Source: Paracidovorax wautersii (GTDB lineage Bacteria; Pseudomonadota; Gammaproteobacteria; Burkholderiales; Burkholderiaceae_C). Taken from it: a stretch of 64,000 nucleotides of DNA. The notes beneath the pieces were generated by a model. That model saw only the letters and a list, made by a program, of their open reading frames with translations, had not been told where the DNA came from and made no database searches. Of the stretch, positions 27,861 through 38,128 are shown piece by piece. How positions within the stretch are numbered: the first letter of the stretch is position 1; each line of letters starts with the position of its first letter. Position numbers and translations under genes: made by a program. The DNA is taken from the NCBI RefSeq assembly GCF_900113035.1, contig NZ_FONX01000007.1, positions 124,001 through 188,000 on the forward strand. Direction: 5' to 3'.

Positions 27861-28126
27861 AACGTGTTTACGATCTCCCAGGGGTCGCGCAGCTACGTCG
27901 GCGGGATGGGATGCAAGGCGCGGTGCGCAGTGGATAGCCCCGCTATCCACAAGCGCCGCAACGCCGCAGACCGCCCGCCGACGTAGCTGCCCTTCGGGTT
28001 GGAGCGAAATCGGGCGATTGGACGCCCCGGCTGCTTGCATGGGCATGAGCCCATGCGGCGCATCCGAAGCATCCACTCATCCCGATTGCGCTCCAACGCG
28101 ATCCCCTGCGAGATCGTAAACACGTT
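27861..28126. mobile_element. MITE-like element with 17-bp terminal inverted repeats
   Basis: The ends AACGTGTTTACGATCTC (27861-27877) and GAGATCGTAAACACGTT (28110-28126) are perfect inverted repeats, and CTTAG flanks both (27856-27860 and 28127-28131) as a possible target duplication. Inside are nested perfect or near-perfect inverted repeats: 27890-27905 with 27974-27989 (16 bp), 27930-27938 with 27942-27950 (9 bp), 27999-28014 with 28081-28096 (one mismatch), and 28037-28044 with 28049-28056. No transposase is encoded; antisense frames running through it are artefacts. Probably moved by a transposase elsewhere in the genome. Confidence 0.75.
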
Positions 28127-28131
28127 CTTAG

Positions 28132-28339
28132 GGCGTCGGCTACGGCGGCGCGCTGATGGTGGCATCGCACGACCTGCGCCTGCTGGCTGCGCTCCGGCCG
28201 CAGGTGGTCTGGGCCAGGGGGGGGCGGCGGTGGAATCTGAACGCGAGGCTGGGGCGGGCTGATCCACTGCATGGCCACGCCGGGGCGATGCCGACGTGGC
28301 GCTGAGGCGGTGCCGGGCGCTCGTGGCCCGGCCTGCCGG
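28132..28339. other. Gene-free spacer between the MITE-like element and hemY
   Basis: About 200 bases without a supported gene or clear terminator. It contains a G-run at about 28218-28227. Confidence 0.4.
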
Positions 28340-29617
28340 TCAGTGCGCCAGCGCCGCGTGCTTCCAGGCGGTGGCGGCCGCTTCGGCGTCGCCGCGCTCT
28401 TCGGCCAGTTCGGCCAGATGGCGCCAGGCGCGGCAGCGCAGCGTGGGGTCGCCCAGCTGCTGGGTGGCCTGGGTGAAGCGCTGCTGCGCCTTGCCCCATA
28501 GCTGGCGGCGCAGGCAGGCGGCGGCCGAGAGGTAGAGCAGCGCGGGGTTGCGCGGGTTGTTCTGCTGCGCGGTCTCGATGCGCGCCAGCCACTGGGCGTC
28601 CAGCCCGTCCAGATGGCTTTCGAGGGTGCGCACCAGTTTCAGCCCCAGCGCTTCGGGCAGGTCGGCGGCCGGGTCGGCCAGCCGTTCCCAGGCGGGCTGC
28701 AGCCAGCTGCGGCCCAGGGCTGCATCGCCGCCCAGCTGCGCGAGGCGCTGCGCGGCATGCACGGCCAGCTCGGGCATGGCACGTTCGGCCGTCTCCAGGT
28801 CGTGCCATAGGCGCTGCAGCTGGGCCGTGTCGTGCGCGCCGTCGATCAGTTCCATGGCCAGCCCGCGCACCATGCTCTGCGCGGCGGCGGGCGAGAAGGC
28901 GCGGTGCTTGCCGAGCAGCCGGGCGGTGTCCAGCGCGTCCTGCGTGTGGCGCGACAGGCGGGCGGCCTTGAGGCGGGCGCGCAGCGCCAGCGTGCGCCGG
29001 GCCGCGCCCTGGGGCAGGGCGGCCAGCCATTCGAGCGCGGCGGGCGCGTCGCGCTCGTCCAGCGACCAGCGGGCGGCGCGCAGCTGCACGCCTTCGCGCA
29101 GTTCCAGCTCGCTCAACGGGGCGCGGTCGGGGATGTTGTTCAGCGCGTGGTCGAGGTGCGAGGCGCGCGTTGCGCGGTCCTGCAGCGCGTGCGAGGCTTC
29201 GGCGGCCACCAGATGGGCCAGCGTGCGCAGCTGGCGGCCGTGCGGCACGGGAGCGCCGGCACTATCGAGGGCCCGTTCCTGCGCCAGCGCGGCGACGGCG
29301 GCCTTGCGCGAGCGCAGGAAGCGGCCGGCGAGCAGCTGCGACAGCGCATCCATCAGCGCGCCGTGCATGGCGCGTTCCTTCTGCTGCACGCGCCAGCGGC
29401 GCGCCTGGCGGGGCAGGGCCAGCAGTGCGGCGAGGCCGCGCAGCGCGCCGTAGAGCAGTCCGAAGCCGCCCACGGCCAGCACCAGCACCAGGTTGAGCGA
29501 CAGGTCGATGCGATAGGGCGGCCAGAACAGCGTGACCGAGCCCTGGTTGTTGCCCGCGAAGAGCGCCACCGCCACGGCGATGCCGAAGAGCCCGAGAAGC
29601 CAGAGTGCTGCGCGCAT
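28340..29617 (-). CDS. hemY: HemY-type TPR membrane protein (haem operon)
   Basis: Protein of 425 residues of the proteobacterial HemY family, unrelated to the protoporphyrinogen oxidase of the same name in Bacillus. Two N-terminal membrane helices (about 1-20 and 40-62) are followed by a long helical TPR-like region. The role is linked to late haem synthesis by operon position but is not defined. Last gene of hemC-hemD-hemX-hemY, 18 bases after hemX. MRAALWLLGLFGIAVAVALF is the usual start. Confidence 0.9.
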   Translation of the reverse strand: MRAALWLLGLFGIAVAVALFAGNNQGSVTLFWPPYRIDLSLNLVLVLAVGGFGLLYGALRGLAALLALPRQARRWRVQQKERAMHGALMDALSQLLAGRFLRSRKAAVAALAQERALDSAGAPVPHGRQLRTLAHLVAAEASHALQDRATRASHLDHALNNIPDRAPLSELELREGVQLRAARWSLDERDAPAALEWLAALPQGAARRTLALRARLKAARLSRHTQDALDTARLLGKHRAFSPAAAQSMVRGLAMELIDGAHDTAQLQRLWHDLETAERAMPELAVHAAQRLAQLGGDAALGRSWLQPAWERLADPAADLPEALGLKLVRTLESHLDGLDAQWLARIETAQQNNPRNPALLYLSAAACLRRQLWGKAQQRFTQATQQLGDPTLRCRAWRHLAELAEERGDAEAAATAWKHAALAH

Positions 29618-29635
29618 GCGTCGTTGCTCCCGGCT

Positions 29636-30733
29636 TCAGCGGCCTGCGGCGGCCGTGGCCAGCGCGGCCAGGGAATCGTCGATGCCCGGCAGCTGCGCGG
29701 TCTTGAGGTGGGCCTGCGCCTGCTGCAGCGTGGTGGCGGCGGCCTGGGTGCGGCGCGATGCCGGGTCGAAATAGCGGTTCAGCGACGTGCTGGCGGCGGC
29801 CAGGTCGGAGCGGGCCGAGTCGAGCTGGCGCGCCAGCACGCCCAACCGGGCGTTGAGCAGCGTGAGCTTGAGGTTCTCGCGCAGGAAGAAGGCCTGCTCG
29901 GGCGCCAGCAGCATGGCGTCGGGCCGGTCGATGCGGGTGATGCGCAGCAGGCCGCGCATCTCGTCGCGCACCACTTCCCAGGCGCTGGTCAGCACCGCCT
30001 GCCAGCGCGGCATGCCGGCGGTGGAGGCGGGCGTCGCGGGCGCGTCGTCCGCGCCCTGCGCCGCCGCCATGCGGCGCATGGCCGATGCGTGCGCCACGGC
30101 GTTGAGCAGGGGCAGGTCGTCCACCTGGCGGATCAGGTCGTCGATGCGGCCGAGCAGGCCGGCGGTGTCGGTGACCGAGGCGCGGCCCAGGCGGTCCAGG
30201 TCGCGTTCGATGGCCTGCTGCACGGGCGCGAGGCGCGGCTGGGCCGAGCGTTCGATGCGTTGCTGCGCGCTGCGCAGTGCGGCCACGAGCGGTTCGAGGT
30301 TGCCGGTCAGCTGTGCCTGCTGCTGGGCCAGGCGCAGGCCCGATTCGATGTCCACCACCAGGTTCTCGTCGCGGGAGCGCGACAGGCTCTGGATGAGCTC
30401 TTCGAGCTGGCGGCGCTGCAGCGTGACTTCGTTCAGCCGCGCATCGGCCACGGCCTGCTTGGCGGCGGTGTCGCGCGCCAGATCCTGTGCCTGGCGGGCC
30501 ATGGAGCGGGCCTCGATGGCCTGCGTGCCGGAATCTGCCGACTGGCGCGCCAGCTGTTCCTGAACGCTCCAGAGGCGTTGCCACAGCAGCAGGCTGGCCA
30601 CCAGGGCGGCCAGTGCGATGCAGCCCAGCACGGTGATGCCCAGGCGGGCGCTGGCCGACAGCGGTGCAGCGGCGCGGGCACTGGTGGCGGCGGGTGCGGC
30701 TGGCGGCAGGCCGGGGGTGGGCTCAGAACTCAT
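29636..30733 (-). CDS. hemX: HemX-family membrane protein
   Basis: Protein of 365 residues: an Ala/Pro-rich cytoplasmic N-terminus, one membrane helix (about 32-52, TVLGCIALAALVASLLLW), then a long coiled-coil periplasmic part. HemX is often annotated as uroporphyrinogen-III C-methyltransferase, but it lacks a SAM-binding methyltransferase fold, so that name should not be trusted here. ATG 30733 overlaps the hemD stop by 11 bases (ATGAGTTCTGA), which implies translational coupling. Confidence 0.88.
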   Translation of the reverse strand: MSSEPTPGLPPAAPAATSARAAAPLSASARLGITVLGCIALAALVASLLLWQRLWSVQEQLARQSADSGTQAIEARSMARQAQDLARDTAAKQAVADARLNEVTLQRRQLEELIQSLSRSRDENLVVDIESGLRLAQQQAQLTGNLEPLVAALRSAQQRIERSAQPRLAPVQQAIERDLDRLGRASVTDTAGLLGRIDDLIRQVDDLPLLNAVAHASAMRRMAAAQGADDAPATPASTAGMPRWQAVLTSAWEVVRDEMRGLLRITRIDRPDAMLLAPEQAFFLRENLKLTLLNARLGVLARQLDSARSDLAAASTSLNRYFDPASRRTQAAATTLQQAQAHLKTAQLPGIDDSLAALATAAAGR

Positions 30734-31559
30734 GCAAGGATTCTATCGACGCGACCACATCCGAAAGGGCGGGGCGACATTCGTTCACGACCCCGAAACC
30801 GAGGGTTCGTGCGGCCTCTGCGATGCGCGGATGGGTGCAGAGCGCATGGGCGCGCTGCCAGTCCTGCCCGGGCACGGCGGCCGACAGGTGGGCGATGGCT
30901 TCGGAGCTGCTCAGCAGCCAGACCGAGCCGTCGTGCGCGGCCTGCTGGGCGAGCGCGAGCTGGGCGGCGTCCAGGCGCGGCGCGCCGCGTTCATAGACGG
31001 CGACGAAGTCCACCTGCCCGCCAGCCGCTTCGATCTGCCGGGCCAGCCAGTCGCGGCCCCGCCCACCGGCGGCGCCGGGGCCGGCCGCGGCTTCCGGCGT
31101 GGTGCCGCGCACGATCAGCACCCGGTCGCCCGGCCGCACCTGGGCCTGCACCTGCTGCCAGAGGGCTTCGGAGTCGAACTGCGCGGCATCGGGCGCGGGG
31201 CTGTCGATGGCGGCGGCGGCCACGCCCGCATCCCGCAAGGCCTGCCGGGTGCCGGGGCCGGGCGCCCACGCTCTTGTTTTGATAGCTGAAAGCGCAGACG
31301 GATCAAGCGCTGCAGCCGATTCTGAGGCGAAGAAGTAGTGCACGGCGTTGCCGCTCACGAACATCAGCGCGCGCCAGCGGCCCAGGTCGGCGCGGGCCTG
31401 CTGCAGTGCGGCCTGCAGCGCCGGCTGCGTGGCCGGGCCGATGGCGATGAGCGGCAGGGCCACGGCCGGCACGCCGCGCTGCTGCAGGTCGGCCACCCAC
31501 TGGGCCGCGTCGCGCGCGGGGCGGGTGACGATGGCGCGGCGGGGCAGGGCGGCCGGCAT
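30723..31559 (-). CDS. hemD: Uroporphyrinogen-III synthase
   Basis: Protein of 278 residues that closes and inverts ring D of hydroxymethylbilane. Family marks are AIVTRPARDAAQW, the LMFVSGNAVHYFF segment, AWAPGPGTRQAL and WLLSSSEAIAHL. It is longer than usual by a segment at about residues 80-95, which is encoded by a copy of the REP-like repeat read in frame. ATG 31559 lies eight bases after the hemC stop; the 3' end overlaps hemX. HemD sequences are very variable, but operon position makes the call firm. Confidence 0.9.
   Translation of the reverse strand: MPAALPRRAIVTRPARDAAQWVADLQQRGVPAVALPLIAIGPATQPALQAALQQARADLGRWRALMFVSGNAVHYFFASESAAALDPSALSAIKTRAWAPGPGTRQALRDAGVAAAAIDSPAPDAAQFDSEALWQQVQAQVRPGDRVLIVRGTTPEAAAGPGAAGGRGRDWLARQIEAAGGQVDFVAVYERGAPRLDAAQLALAQQAAHDGSVWLLSSSEAIAHLSAAVPGQDWQRAHALCTHPRIAEAARTLGFGVVNECRPALSDVVASIESLHEF
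31275..31318. repeat. REP-like repeat, copy E, inside hemD
   Basis: TGATAGCTGAAAGCGC then CAAGCGCTGCAGCC, the same order as copy F at 41023-41070. It lies wholly within the hemD coding sequence and is translated, without a frameshift, as part of SAAALDPSALSAIKT. All other copies in the window are intergenic. Confidence 0.75.
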
Positions 31560-31567
31560 GGGGCGCG

Positions 31568-32524
31568 TCAGGCCGTGGCGGGGGCCGCGTGGTCCGGGCC
31601 CTGGGCGCCGCCCGCGCGCAGCTGCCGGGAGACATCGGCGCCCAGCGCCTCGGCATCGGCGGCCGAGGTGACGGCGGTGATGGCGCTGGCGTTCACCAGC
31701 GGGCTCACGCCTTCGGGGTCGCCCCAGGCGGCGTCGAGCCGTAGGCTGCCGTCGGCCTGCCACTGCGCATGCGCGGCCAGCGGCATGGAGCAGCTGCCGC
31801 CCATCGCGCGGCTCACGGCGCGCTCGGCCGTCACGGCCAGCGCCGTGGGGCGGTGCAGCAGCGGCGCCAGGGCTTCGATCAGGTCGGTGCGCTGGGTGCG
31901 CACCTCGATGCCGAGGGCGCCCTGGCCGGCGGCGGGCAGCATCTCGGTGGGCTCGAAGATGGCGCGGATGCGGTCCGTGAGGCCCAGGCGCTTGAGCCCG
32001 GCGGCGGCGAGCACGATGGCGTCGTACTGGCCTTCGTCGAGCTTGCGCAGGCGCGTGTCGAGGTTGCCGCGCAGCGGCTCGATGCGCAGGTCGGGGCGCA
32101 GCGCCTTCAGCAGCACCTGGCGGCGCAGGCTGGAGGTACCCACCACCGCACCCTGCGGCAGATCGGCCAGCCGGGCGTAGCGGGGCGAGACGAAGGCGTC
32201 GCGCGGGTCTTCGCGCTCCATCACGCAGGCCAGGGCGAAGCCGTCGGGCAGCTCCATGGGCACGTCCTTGAGCGAATGCACGGCGATGTGGGCGCGGCCT
32301 TCTTCCAGCGCCACTTCCAGTTCCTTGACGAACAGGCCCTTGCCGCCCACCTTGCTCAGCGAGCGGTCCAGGATCTGGTCGCCCTTGGTGGTCATGCCCA
32401 GCAGGTCCACGGCGTGGCCGCGCCCGCGCAGCAGGGCCTGCACATGCTCGGCCTGCCACAGGGCCAGGCGGCTTTCGCGCGTCGCGATGGTGATGGTGAG
32501 CGGGGGCGTAGAGGCAGGGGTCAT
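31568..32524 (-). CDS. hemC: Porphobilinogen deaminase (hydroxymethylbilane synthase)
   Basis: Protein of 318 residues that joins four porphobilinogens into hydroxymethylbilane. The dipyrromethane-cofactor cysteine is in [44 protein letters not shown] and [11 protein letters not shown] are the other signatures. First gene of the hem operon. ATG 32524 fits the family start. The 177-base gap to the divergent ppc gene holds both promoters. Confidence 0.96.
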   Translation of the reverse strand: MTPASTPPLTITIATRESRLALWQAEHVQALLRGRGHAVDLLGMTTKGDQILDRSLSKVGGKGLFVKELEVALEEGRAHIAVHSLKDVPMELPDGFALACVMEREDPRDAFVSPRYARLADLPQGAVVGTSSLRRQVLLKALRPDLRIEPLRGNLDTRLRKLDEGQYDAIVLAAAGLKRLGLTDRIRAIFEPTEMLPAAGQGALGIEVRTQRTDLIEALAPLLHRPTALAVTAERAVSRAMGGSCSMPLAAHAQWQADGSLRLDAAWGDPEGVSPLVNASAITAVTSAADAEALGADVSRQLRAGGAQGPDHAAPATA

Positions 32525-32701
32525 CGCGGGTTTCGGCAGGGCTGCCGGAGCGGAAAAAAGGGGAGCGCGATCGCCCCGGAACAGGGGCTTGGCGGGGCGT
32601 GGGGAATGCTAGCATGGTGCACTGCAGCACCCTTGTTGACACAAGTCATATCCACTCACAACAACACGCCGCGCGCAGGCCCGGCGGATGGAGATTTCTG
32701 C

Positions 32702-35572
32702 ATGAATGCGTCCCCCCGCAAGACCGATGCCTCAGCCCGCGCGCCCGCAGCCCCCGCTGCCGCCCGCAAGGGCGACAAGGACCTGCCGCTGATACAGGAC
32801 ATCCGCCTGCTCGGCCGCATCCTGGGCGACGTGATCCGCGAGCAGGAGGGGGTGGCCGCATACGACCTGGTCGAGCAGGTGCGCACGCTTTCGGTGGCCT
32901 TCCGCCGCGATGCCGACCAGGAAGCCGACAAGGCGCTCAAGAAGCTGCTCAAGGGCCTGACGGGCGACCAGACGGTGAGCGTGATCCGCGCCTTCACCTA
33001 TTTCAGCCACCTGGCCAACCTGGCCGAAGACCGCCACCACATCCGCCGCCGCGCCGTGCACGAGCGGGCCGGCAGCGCGCAGGAGGGCAGCATCGAGGTC
33101 GCGCTGGCGCGGCTGCGCTGGGCCGGCATCGCGCCGCGCACCGTGGCGCAGACGCTGGCGACCAGCTACGTGGCGCCGGTGCTCACCGCCCACCCCACCG
33201 AAGTGCAGCGCAAGAGCATCCTCGACGCCGAGCGCGACATCGCCCGCCTGCTGACCGAGCGCGACGACATCGCCGCCCGCGCCCAGCTCTACAACAGCGC
33301 CAAGGACGCCATCACGCCGCGCGACCTGGCCGCCAACGAGGCCCGCATCCGCGCCCGCGTGGCCCAGCTCTGGCAGACGCGCCTGCTGCGCTATTCCAAG
33401 CTCACGGTGGCCGACGAGATCGAGAACGCGCTCTCCTATTACGAATCCACCTTCCTCAGCGAGATCCCCAAGATCTATGCCGACCTGGAGCGCGAGCTGG
33501 GCGACCAGCCGGTGGCCAGCTTCCTGCGCATGGGCCAGTGGATCGGCGGCGACCGCGACGGCAATCCCAACGTCACCGCCGCCACGCTGGAGCTGGCCCT
33601 GCGCAGCCAGGCCGAGGTGGCGCTGCGCCACTACCTGACCGAAGTGCACTACCTGGGCGGCGAGCTGTCCATGTCGGCCCGGCTGGTGCGCGTGTCGCCC
33701 GAGATGCAGGCCCTGGCCGAGCGCTCGCCCGACGCCAGCGAGCACCGCCAGGACGAGCCCTACCGCCGCGCGCTCACCGGCATCTACGCCCGGCTGGCGG
33801 CCACGCTCAAGCAGCTGACCGGCGGTGACGCAGCGCGCCATGCCGTCGCGCCCCAGAACCCCTACCGCCAGGCCGAGGAGTTCCTGGCCGATCTGCGCGT
33901 GATCGAGGCCTCGCTGCGCGCCCACGGCGGCGGCGGCATGGCGACCGAGCGCCTGCACCCGCTGGTGCGCGCCGTGGAGGTGTTCGGCTTCCACCTGGCG
34001 ACGGTGGACCTGCGCCAGAGCTCCGACCAGCACGAGCGCGTGGTGGCCGAGCTGCTGGCCACCGCCCGCATCGAGGCGGACTATTCCGCGCTCGACGAAG
34101 CCCGGCGGCGCGAGCTGCTGCTGAGCCTGCTGTGCGACGCGCGCCCGCTGCGCGTGGTGGGCGCGGCCTATTCCGAGCACACGACCGGCGAGATCGCCAT
34201 CTTCGAGGCCGCCCGCGTGATGCGCGAGCGCTTCGGCGCCCAGGCCATCCGCCACTACATCATCAGCCACACCGAAACCGTGAGCGACCTGCTGGAGGTG
34301 CTGCTGCTGCAAAAGGAAGTGGGCCTGATGCACGGCACGCTGGACGCCGGCCCGCAGGCCGCGCGCGCCGACCTGATCGTGGTGCCGCTCTTCGAGACCA
34401 TCGAAGACCTGCGCAATGCCGCGCCCATCATGCGCGAGCTGTATGCGCTGCCCGGCTTCGCCGCGCTGGTGCGCGCCGGCGGCGCCGAGCAGGACATCAT
34501 GCTGGGCTACAGCGACAGCAACAAGGATGGCGGCATCTTCACCAGCAACTGGGAGCTCTACCGCGCCGAGATCGCGCTGGTGGCGCTGTTCGACGAGATG
34601 AACGCCGCGGCCCAGCCGGCCGCGCCGATCCAGCTGCGCATGTTCCACGGCCGGGGCGGCACGGTGGGGCGCGGCGGCGGCCCGAGCTACCAGGCCATCC
34701 TGGCGCAGCCGCCCGGCACGGTGCGCGGGCAGATCCGCCTGACCGAGCAGGGCGAGGTCATCGCCTCCAAGTACGCCAATCCCGAGATCGGCCGGCGCAA
34801 CCTCGAAACGCTGGTCGCCGCCACGCTGGAGGCCACGCTGCTGCAGCCCACCAAGCCGGCCACCAAGGCCTTCCTGGAGGCGGCCGCGCAGCTGTCGCAG
34901 GCCAGCATGGGGGCCTACCGCGCGCTGGTCTATGACACGCCGGGCTTCACCGACTACTTCTTCAATTCCACGCCGATCCGCGAGATCGCCGAGCTCAACA
35001 TCGGCTCGCGCCCCGCATCGCGCAAGCCCAGCCAGAAGATCGAAGACCTGCGCGCCATTCCCTGGGGCTTCAGCTGGGGCCAGTGCCGGCTCACGCTGCC
35101 GGGCTGGTACGGCTTCGGCTCGGCCGTGGAGGCCTTCATCAAGGCGCCGGGCGAAGACCCCAAGGCGCGGCTGGCTCTCCTGCAGCGCATGTACCGCCAG
35201 TGGCCGTTCTTCCGCACGCTGCTGTCCAACATGGACATGGTGATGGCCAAGAGCGATCTGGCGCTGGCCTCGCGCTACAGCGAACTGGTGACCGATGCAC
35301 GCCTGCGCCGCAAGGTGTTCGGCGCCATCGAGTCCGAATGGCAGCGCACCGGCGAGGCGCTGGTGCGCATCACCGGCGAGAAGCAGCGCCTGGCGGGCAA
35401 CACCGCGCTGGCGCGCTCCATCCGCCACCGCTTTCCCTACATCGACCCGCTGCACCATCTGCAGGTCGAGCTGGTGCGCCGCTGGCGCGCCGGCAAGGGC
35501 GACGAGCGCGTGCAGACCGGCATCCACATCTCCATCAACGGCATCGCGGCCGGGCTGCGCAACACGGGCTGA
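32702..35572 (+). CDS. ppc: Phosphoenolpyruvate carboxylase
   Basis: Protein of 956 residues that carboxylates PEP to oxaloacetate, refilling the TCA cycle. The catalytic histidines are in [12 protein letters not shown] and [17 protein letters not shown]; the C-terminus ends in the conserved RNTG (variant of QNTG). ATG 32702 precedes a 30-residue Ala-rich tail and then the normal start of the enzyme; the frame is open far upstream only as an antisense shadow of hemC. A terminator-like hairpin at 35781 probably ends the transcript. Confidence 0.96.
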   Translation: MNASPRKTDASARAPAAPAAARKGDKDLPLIQDIRLLGRILGDVIREQEGVAAYDLVEQVRTLSVAFRRDADQEADKALKKLLKGLTGDQTVSVIRAFTYFSHLANLAEDRHHIRRRAVHERAGSAQEGSIEVALARLRWAGIAPRTVAQTLATSYVAPVLTAHPTEVQRKSILDAERDIARLLTERDDIAARAQLYNSAKDAITPRDLAANEARIRARVAQLWQTRLLRYSKLTVADEIENALSYYESTFLSEIPKIYADLERELGDQPVASFLRMGQWIGGDRDGNPNVTAATLELALRSQAEVALRHYLTEVHYLGGELSMSARLVRVSPEMQALAERSPDASEHRQDEPYRRALTGIYARLAATLKQLTGGDAARHAVAPQNPYRQAEEFLADLRVIEASLRAHGGGGMATERLHPLVRAVEVFGFHLATVDLRQSSDQHERVVAELLATARIEADYSALDEARRRELLLSLLCDARPLRVVGAAYSEHTTGEIAIFEAARVMRERFGAQAIRHYIISHTETVSDLLEVLLLQKEVGLMHGTLDAGPQAARADLIVVPLFETIEDLRNAAPIMRELYALPGFAALVRAGGAEQDIMLGYSDSNKDGGIFTSNWELYRAEIALVALFDEMNAAAQPAAPIQLRMFHGRGGTVGRGGGPSYQAILAQPPGTVRGQIRLTEQGEVIASKYANPEIGRRNLETLVAATLEATLLQPTKPATKAFLEAAAQLSQASMGAYRALVYDTPGFTDYFFNSTPIREIAELNIGSRPASRKPSQKIEDLRAIPWGFSWGQCRLTLPGWYGFGSAVEAFIKAPGEDPKARLALLQRMYRQWPFFRTLLSNMDMVMAKSDLALASRYSELVTDARLRRKVFGAIESEWQRTGEALVRITGEKQRLAGNTALARSIRHRFPYIDPLHHLQVELVRRWRAGKGDERVQTGIHISINGIAAGLRNTG

Positions 35573-35718
35573 CGGCGGCTGGCCCCCACCGGCGCGGAAC
35601 TTGCGTGCCGGCGGGGCATCGTAGGATGCCTGCCTGCCATCCTCCAGGGTTCGCGCCCTGGAGTTGGCGCAAGGGGCGGCACGGCGCGGCGGCGCCCTTC
35701 GGGCCGGCGCGGCATCGT

Positions 35719-35743
35719 GCGCGCCATCGTCCCGATGGCGCGC
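35719..35743. other. Perfect hairpin after ppc
   Basis: GCGCGCCATCG (35719-35729) and CGATGGCGCGC (35733-35743) form an 11-bp stem with a 3-base loop, in the ppc-yccS gap. No T-run follows. It may slow or stabilise the ppc message. Confidence 0.5.
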
Positions 35744-35780
35744 CCATGCGATCCCCCCGCGGGATCGTCCACAGGCTCCA

Positions 35781-35804
35781 AGGCCCCTCGCGGGCCTGTT
35801 TTCG
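35781..35804 (+). terminator. Probable terminator of ppc
   Basis: AGGCCC and GGGCCT form a 6-bp GC-rich stem around a 5-base loop, followed by GTTTTCGTT. Weak-to-moderate intrinsic terminator, about 210 bases after the ppc stop. Confidence 0.5.
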
Positions 35805-35827
35805 TTGGTGAGGGTACGGGAGTGATC

Positions 35828-38041
35828 GTGGATAACGGATGGATGGGTTTGTTGCGGCGCCTCTGGGCGAAGGATGATTTCGTTTACAGCCTGCGGGTGT
35901 TCGTCGCGCTCAGCAGCGTGATGGCGCTGTGCTGGGCGCTGGGCCATGTGCCGCTGGTGACGCCGCTGTTCCTCGGCATCATCGCCATGGCGCTGGCCGA
36001 GACCGACGACAGCTGGCAGGGCCGGCTGCGGGCCATCGTCGTCACGCTGGGCTGCTTCGCGCTGGCGGCCTTCTCGGTGCAGGCGCTGCTGGCCTGGCCG
36101 CCGCTCTTCGTTCTGGGGCTGGCCTGTTCCGCCTTCAGCTTCACCATGCTGGGCGCCATGGGCGAGCGCTACCGGGCCATCGCATCGGCCACCGTCATCC
36201 TGGCGATCTACACCGCCATCAGCGTCGCGCCCGGGCACCCCACCGGGCTGCCGCACTGGCTGGTGCCGGTGCTGCTGCTGGCCGGGGCGGCGTGGTATGG
36301 CGCTTTGTCGCTGGCCTGGTGCGCCCTGTTCCCCCACCAGCCGGTGCGCCAGAACCTGGCGCAGCTCTACCGCGAGCTGGGCGCCTACCTGCGCCTGAAG
36401 GCCAGCGTGTTCGAGCCGGTGCGCGCGGTGGACATGGAGCGCCGCCGCCTGGCGCTGGCCCAGACCAACGGCCGCGTGGTGGCCGCGCTCAACACCACCA
36501 AGGAAAGCCTTTTCTCCCGGCTCGGCCGCCAGCCGCCCACGGGGCGCCTGCTGCGCCACCTGAATCTCTACTTCGTGGCGCAGGACATCCACGAGCGCGC
36601 CAGCTCGTCCCACTATCACTACAACGAATGGGCCGACGTGCTGTTCCACAGCGACGTGCTCTACCGCTGCCAGCGCGTGCTCAAGCTGCAGGGCGTGGAT
36701 TGCTCGCAGGTGGCCGAGGCGCTGCAGCTGCACCAGCCCTACGTGCGCGACGGCGAGGCGGAACGCGCGCTGGCCGACCTGAACGACTCCATCGCCTACC
36801 TGGAGCGCCAGCAGCAGCCGGCCTGGCAGCGCCCGCTGCGCTCCCTGCGCGCGCTGGCGCGCAACCTGACCACGCTGGACGCGCAGCTGGTGGCCGCCAC
36901 CCACCCCGAAGGCGGCGAGCGCCCGGGCGACAGCAGCCTGTTCGACCGCACGCCGCGTTCGCTGGCCGATGCCTGGGGCCGCGTGCGCGCGCAGCTGCAT
37001 ACCGGCTCGCCGCTGGCGCGCCACGCGGTGCGGCTGTCGCTGGCGCTGGCCGCCGGCTGCGCGGTCATGCAGTTCACCGACCCGGCCCACGGCTTCTGGA
37101 TTCCGATGATCACGCTCTTCGTCTGCCAGCCCACCTATGGCGCCACGGTCTCCAAGGTCACGCAGCGCGTGCTGGGCACGGCGCTGGGGCTGGTGGCGGG
37201 CTGGGCGCTGCTGCGGCTCTTTCCCAGCCTGCACGTGCAGGCGCTGATCGCGGTGGCCTCGGGCGTGCTGTTCTTCGTCACGCGCACCAAGCGCTACCTG
37301 GTGGCGACGGCGGCCATCACGCTGCTGGTGCTGATGTGCTTCAACCAGACCACGGGCAACGGCTATGCGCTGATCTGGCCGCGGCTGGTGGACACGCTGG
37401 TGGGCAGCGCCATCGCCGCTGCGGCCATGCTGCTGGTGCTGCCCGACTGGCAGGGCCGGCGCCTGGCCGCCGTGGTGGCGCAGGCCGTGCGCTCCAACGG
37501 GCTCTACCTGCGCGAGATCATGTCGCAGTACGCCACCGGCAAGGTGGACGATCTGGACTACCGCTTGGCCCGCCGCACCGCGCACAACGCCGACGCGGCG
37601 CTCTCCACCGCGCTCGCGCAGATGCTGCAGGAGCCGCGCTCCGTGCGCCGGCATGCGCGCCAGGGCATGCAGATGCTGGTGCTCTCGCACACGCTGCTGA
37701 ACTTCCTCTCGGCCCTGGGCGCGCACCGCGGCCAGCTGGACGCGCAGGAAGACGGCTCCCTGGTCACGCAGGCGGCCGAGCATGCCGCCGCGCAGATCGA
37801 CGGCATCGCCCAGGCCCTGCTGGAGCGCCGCGCGCCCGAGCCGGACGACGGCGCTGCCGCCGCCCTGGCCGATGCGCTGGAGCGCCAGGCCGATACGGCC
37901 GGCGAGCCGCTGCGCCTGGTGCTCACCCAGCTGGCGCTGGTCTGCCGGCAGATCGCGCCGCTGGGGGCCATGGCCGCTCAGCTGGTGGCCGGGCCCGAGA
38001 GCGGCGAACCGGCCGCGCGCCCGATCCGCGTGCCGGCCTGA
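35828..38041 (+). CDS. yccS: YccS-family FUSC inner-membrane protein
   Basis: Protein of 737 residues. Two blocks of membrane helices (about 20-140 and 410-540) each precede a cytoplasmic region; the motif YFVAQDIHERASSSHYHYNE is shared almost word for word with E. coli YccS, as are the FVCQP and ISALGAHR-like (LSALGAHR) segments. FUSC proteins are proposed efflux or fusaric-acid-resistance-like transporters; the substrate of YccS is unknown. GTG 35828 has GGGAG five bases upstream; GTG 35822 and ATG 35843 are alternatives. Confidence 0.85.
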   Translation: MDNGWMGLLRRLWAKDDFVYSLRVFVALSSVMALCWALGHVPLVTPLFLGIIAMALAETDDSWQGRLRAIVVTLGCFALAAFSVQALLAWPPLFVLGLACSAFSFTMLGAMGERYRAIASATVILAIYTAISVAPGHPTGLPHWLVPVLLLAGAAWYGALSLAWCALFPHQPVRQNLAQLYRELGAYLRLKASVFEPVRAVDMERRRLALAQTNGRVVAALNTTKESLFSRLGRQPPTGRLLRHLNLYFVAQDIHERASSSHYHYNEWADVLFHSDVLYRCQRVLKLQGVDCSQVAEALQLHQPYVRDGEAERALADLNDSIAYLERQQQPAWQRPLRSLRALARNLTTLDAQLVAATHPEGGERPGDSSLFDRTPRSLADAWGRVRAQLHTGSPLARHAVRLSLALAAGCAVMQFTDPAHGFWIPMITLFVCQPTYGATVSKVTQRVLGTALGLVAGWALLRLFPSLHVQALIAVASGVLFFVTRTKRYLVATAAITLLVLMCFNQTTGNGYALIWPRLVDTLVGSAIAAAAMLLVLPDWQGRRLAAVVAQAVRSNGLYLREIMSQYATGKVDDLDYRLARRTAHNADAALSTALAQMLQEPRSVRRHARQGMQMLVLSHTLLNFLSALGAHRGQLDAQEDGSLVTQAAEHAAAQIDGIAQALLERRAPEPDDGAAAALADALERQADTAGEPLRLVLTQLALVCRQIAPLGAMAAQLVAGPESGEPAARPIRVPA

Positions 38042-38128
38042 GGGCTTTTTGGCTTGAGGGCCTGATGGCCTCAAGATCGTGGGATAGAGGGATGGCAGGG
38101 CAGGGCGGCAGGCCGCCCGGGCCCCGCG

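Noticed and set aside
27597..28278. Antisense frames of 111-159 codons through the 27861-28126 element
   Set aside because: They read across inverted repeats and flanks in several frames; no start signals and no domains, so the element is treated as non-coding.
29636..30733. Naming hemX a uroporphyrinogen-III methyltransferase
   Set aside because: The protein has one membrane helix and a coiled coil but no SAM-binding methyltransferase motifs, so the enzymatic name is not supported.
32732..38074. Very long antisense open frame (1780 codons) across ppc and yccS
   Set aside because: It is the mirror of two well-supported genes in a GC-rich genome; its translation is low-complexity (Gly/Arg/His/Gln-rich) with no domain and no start signal.
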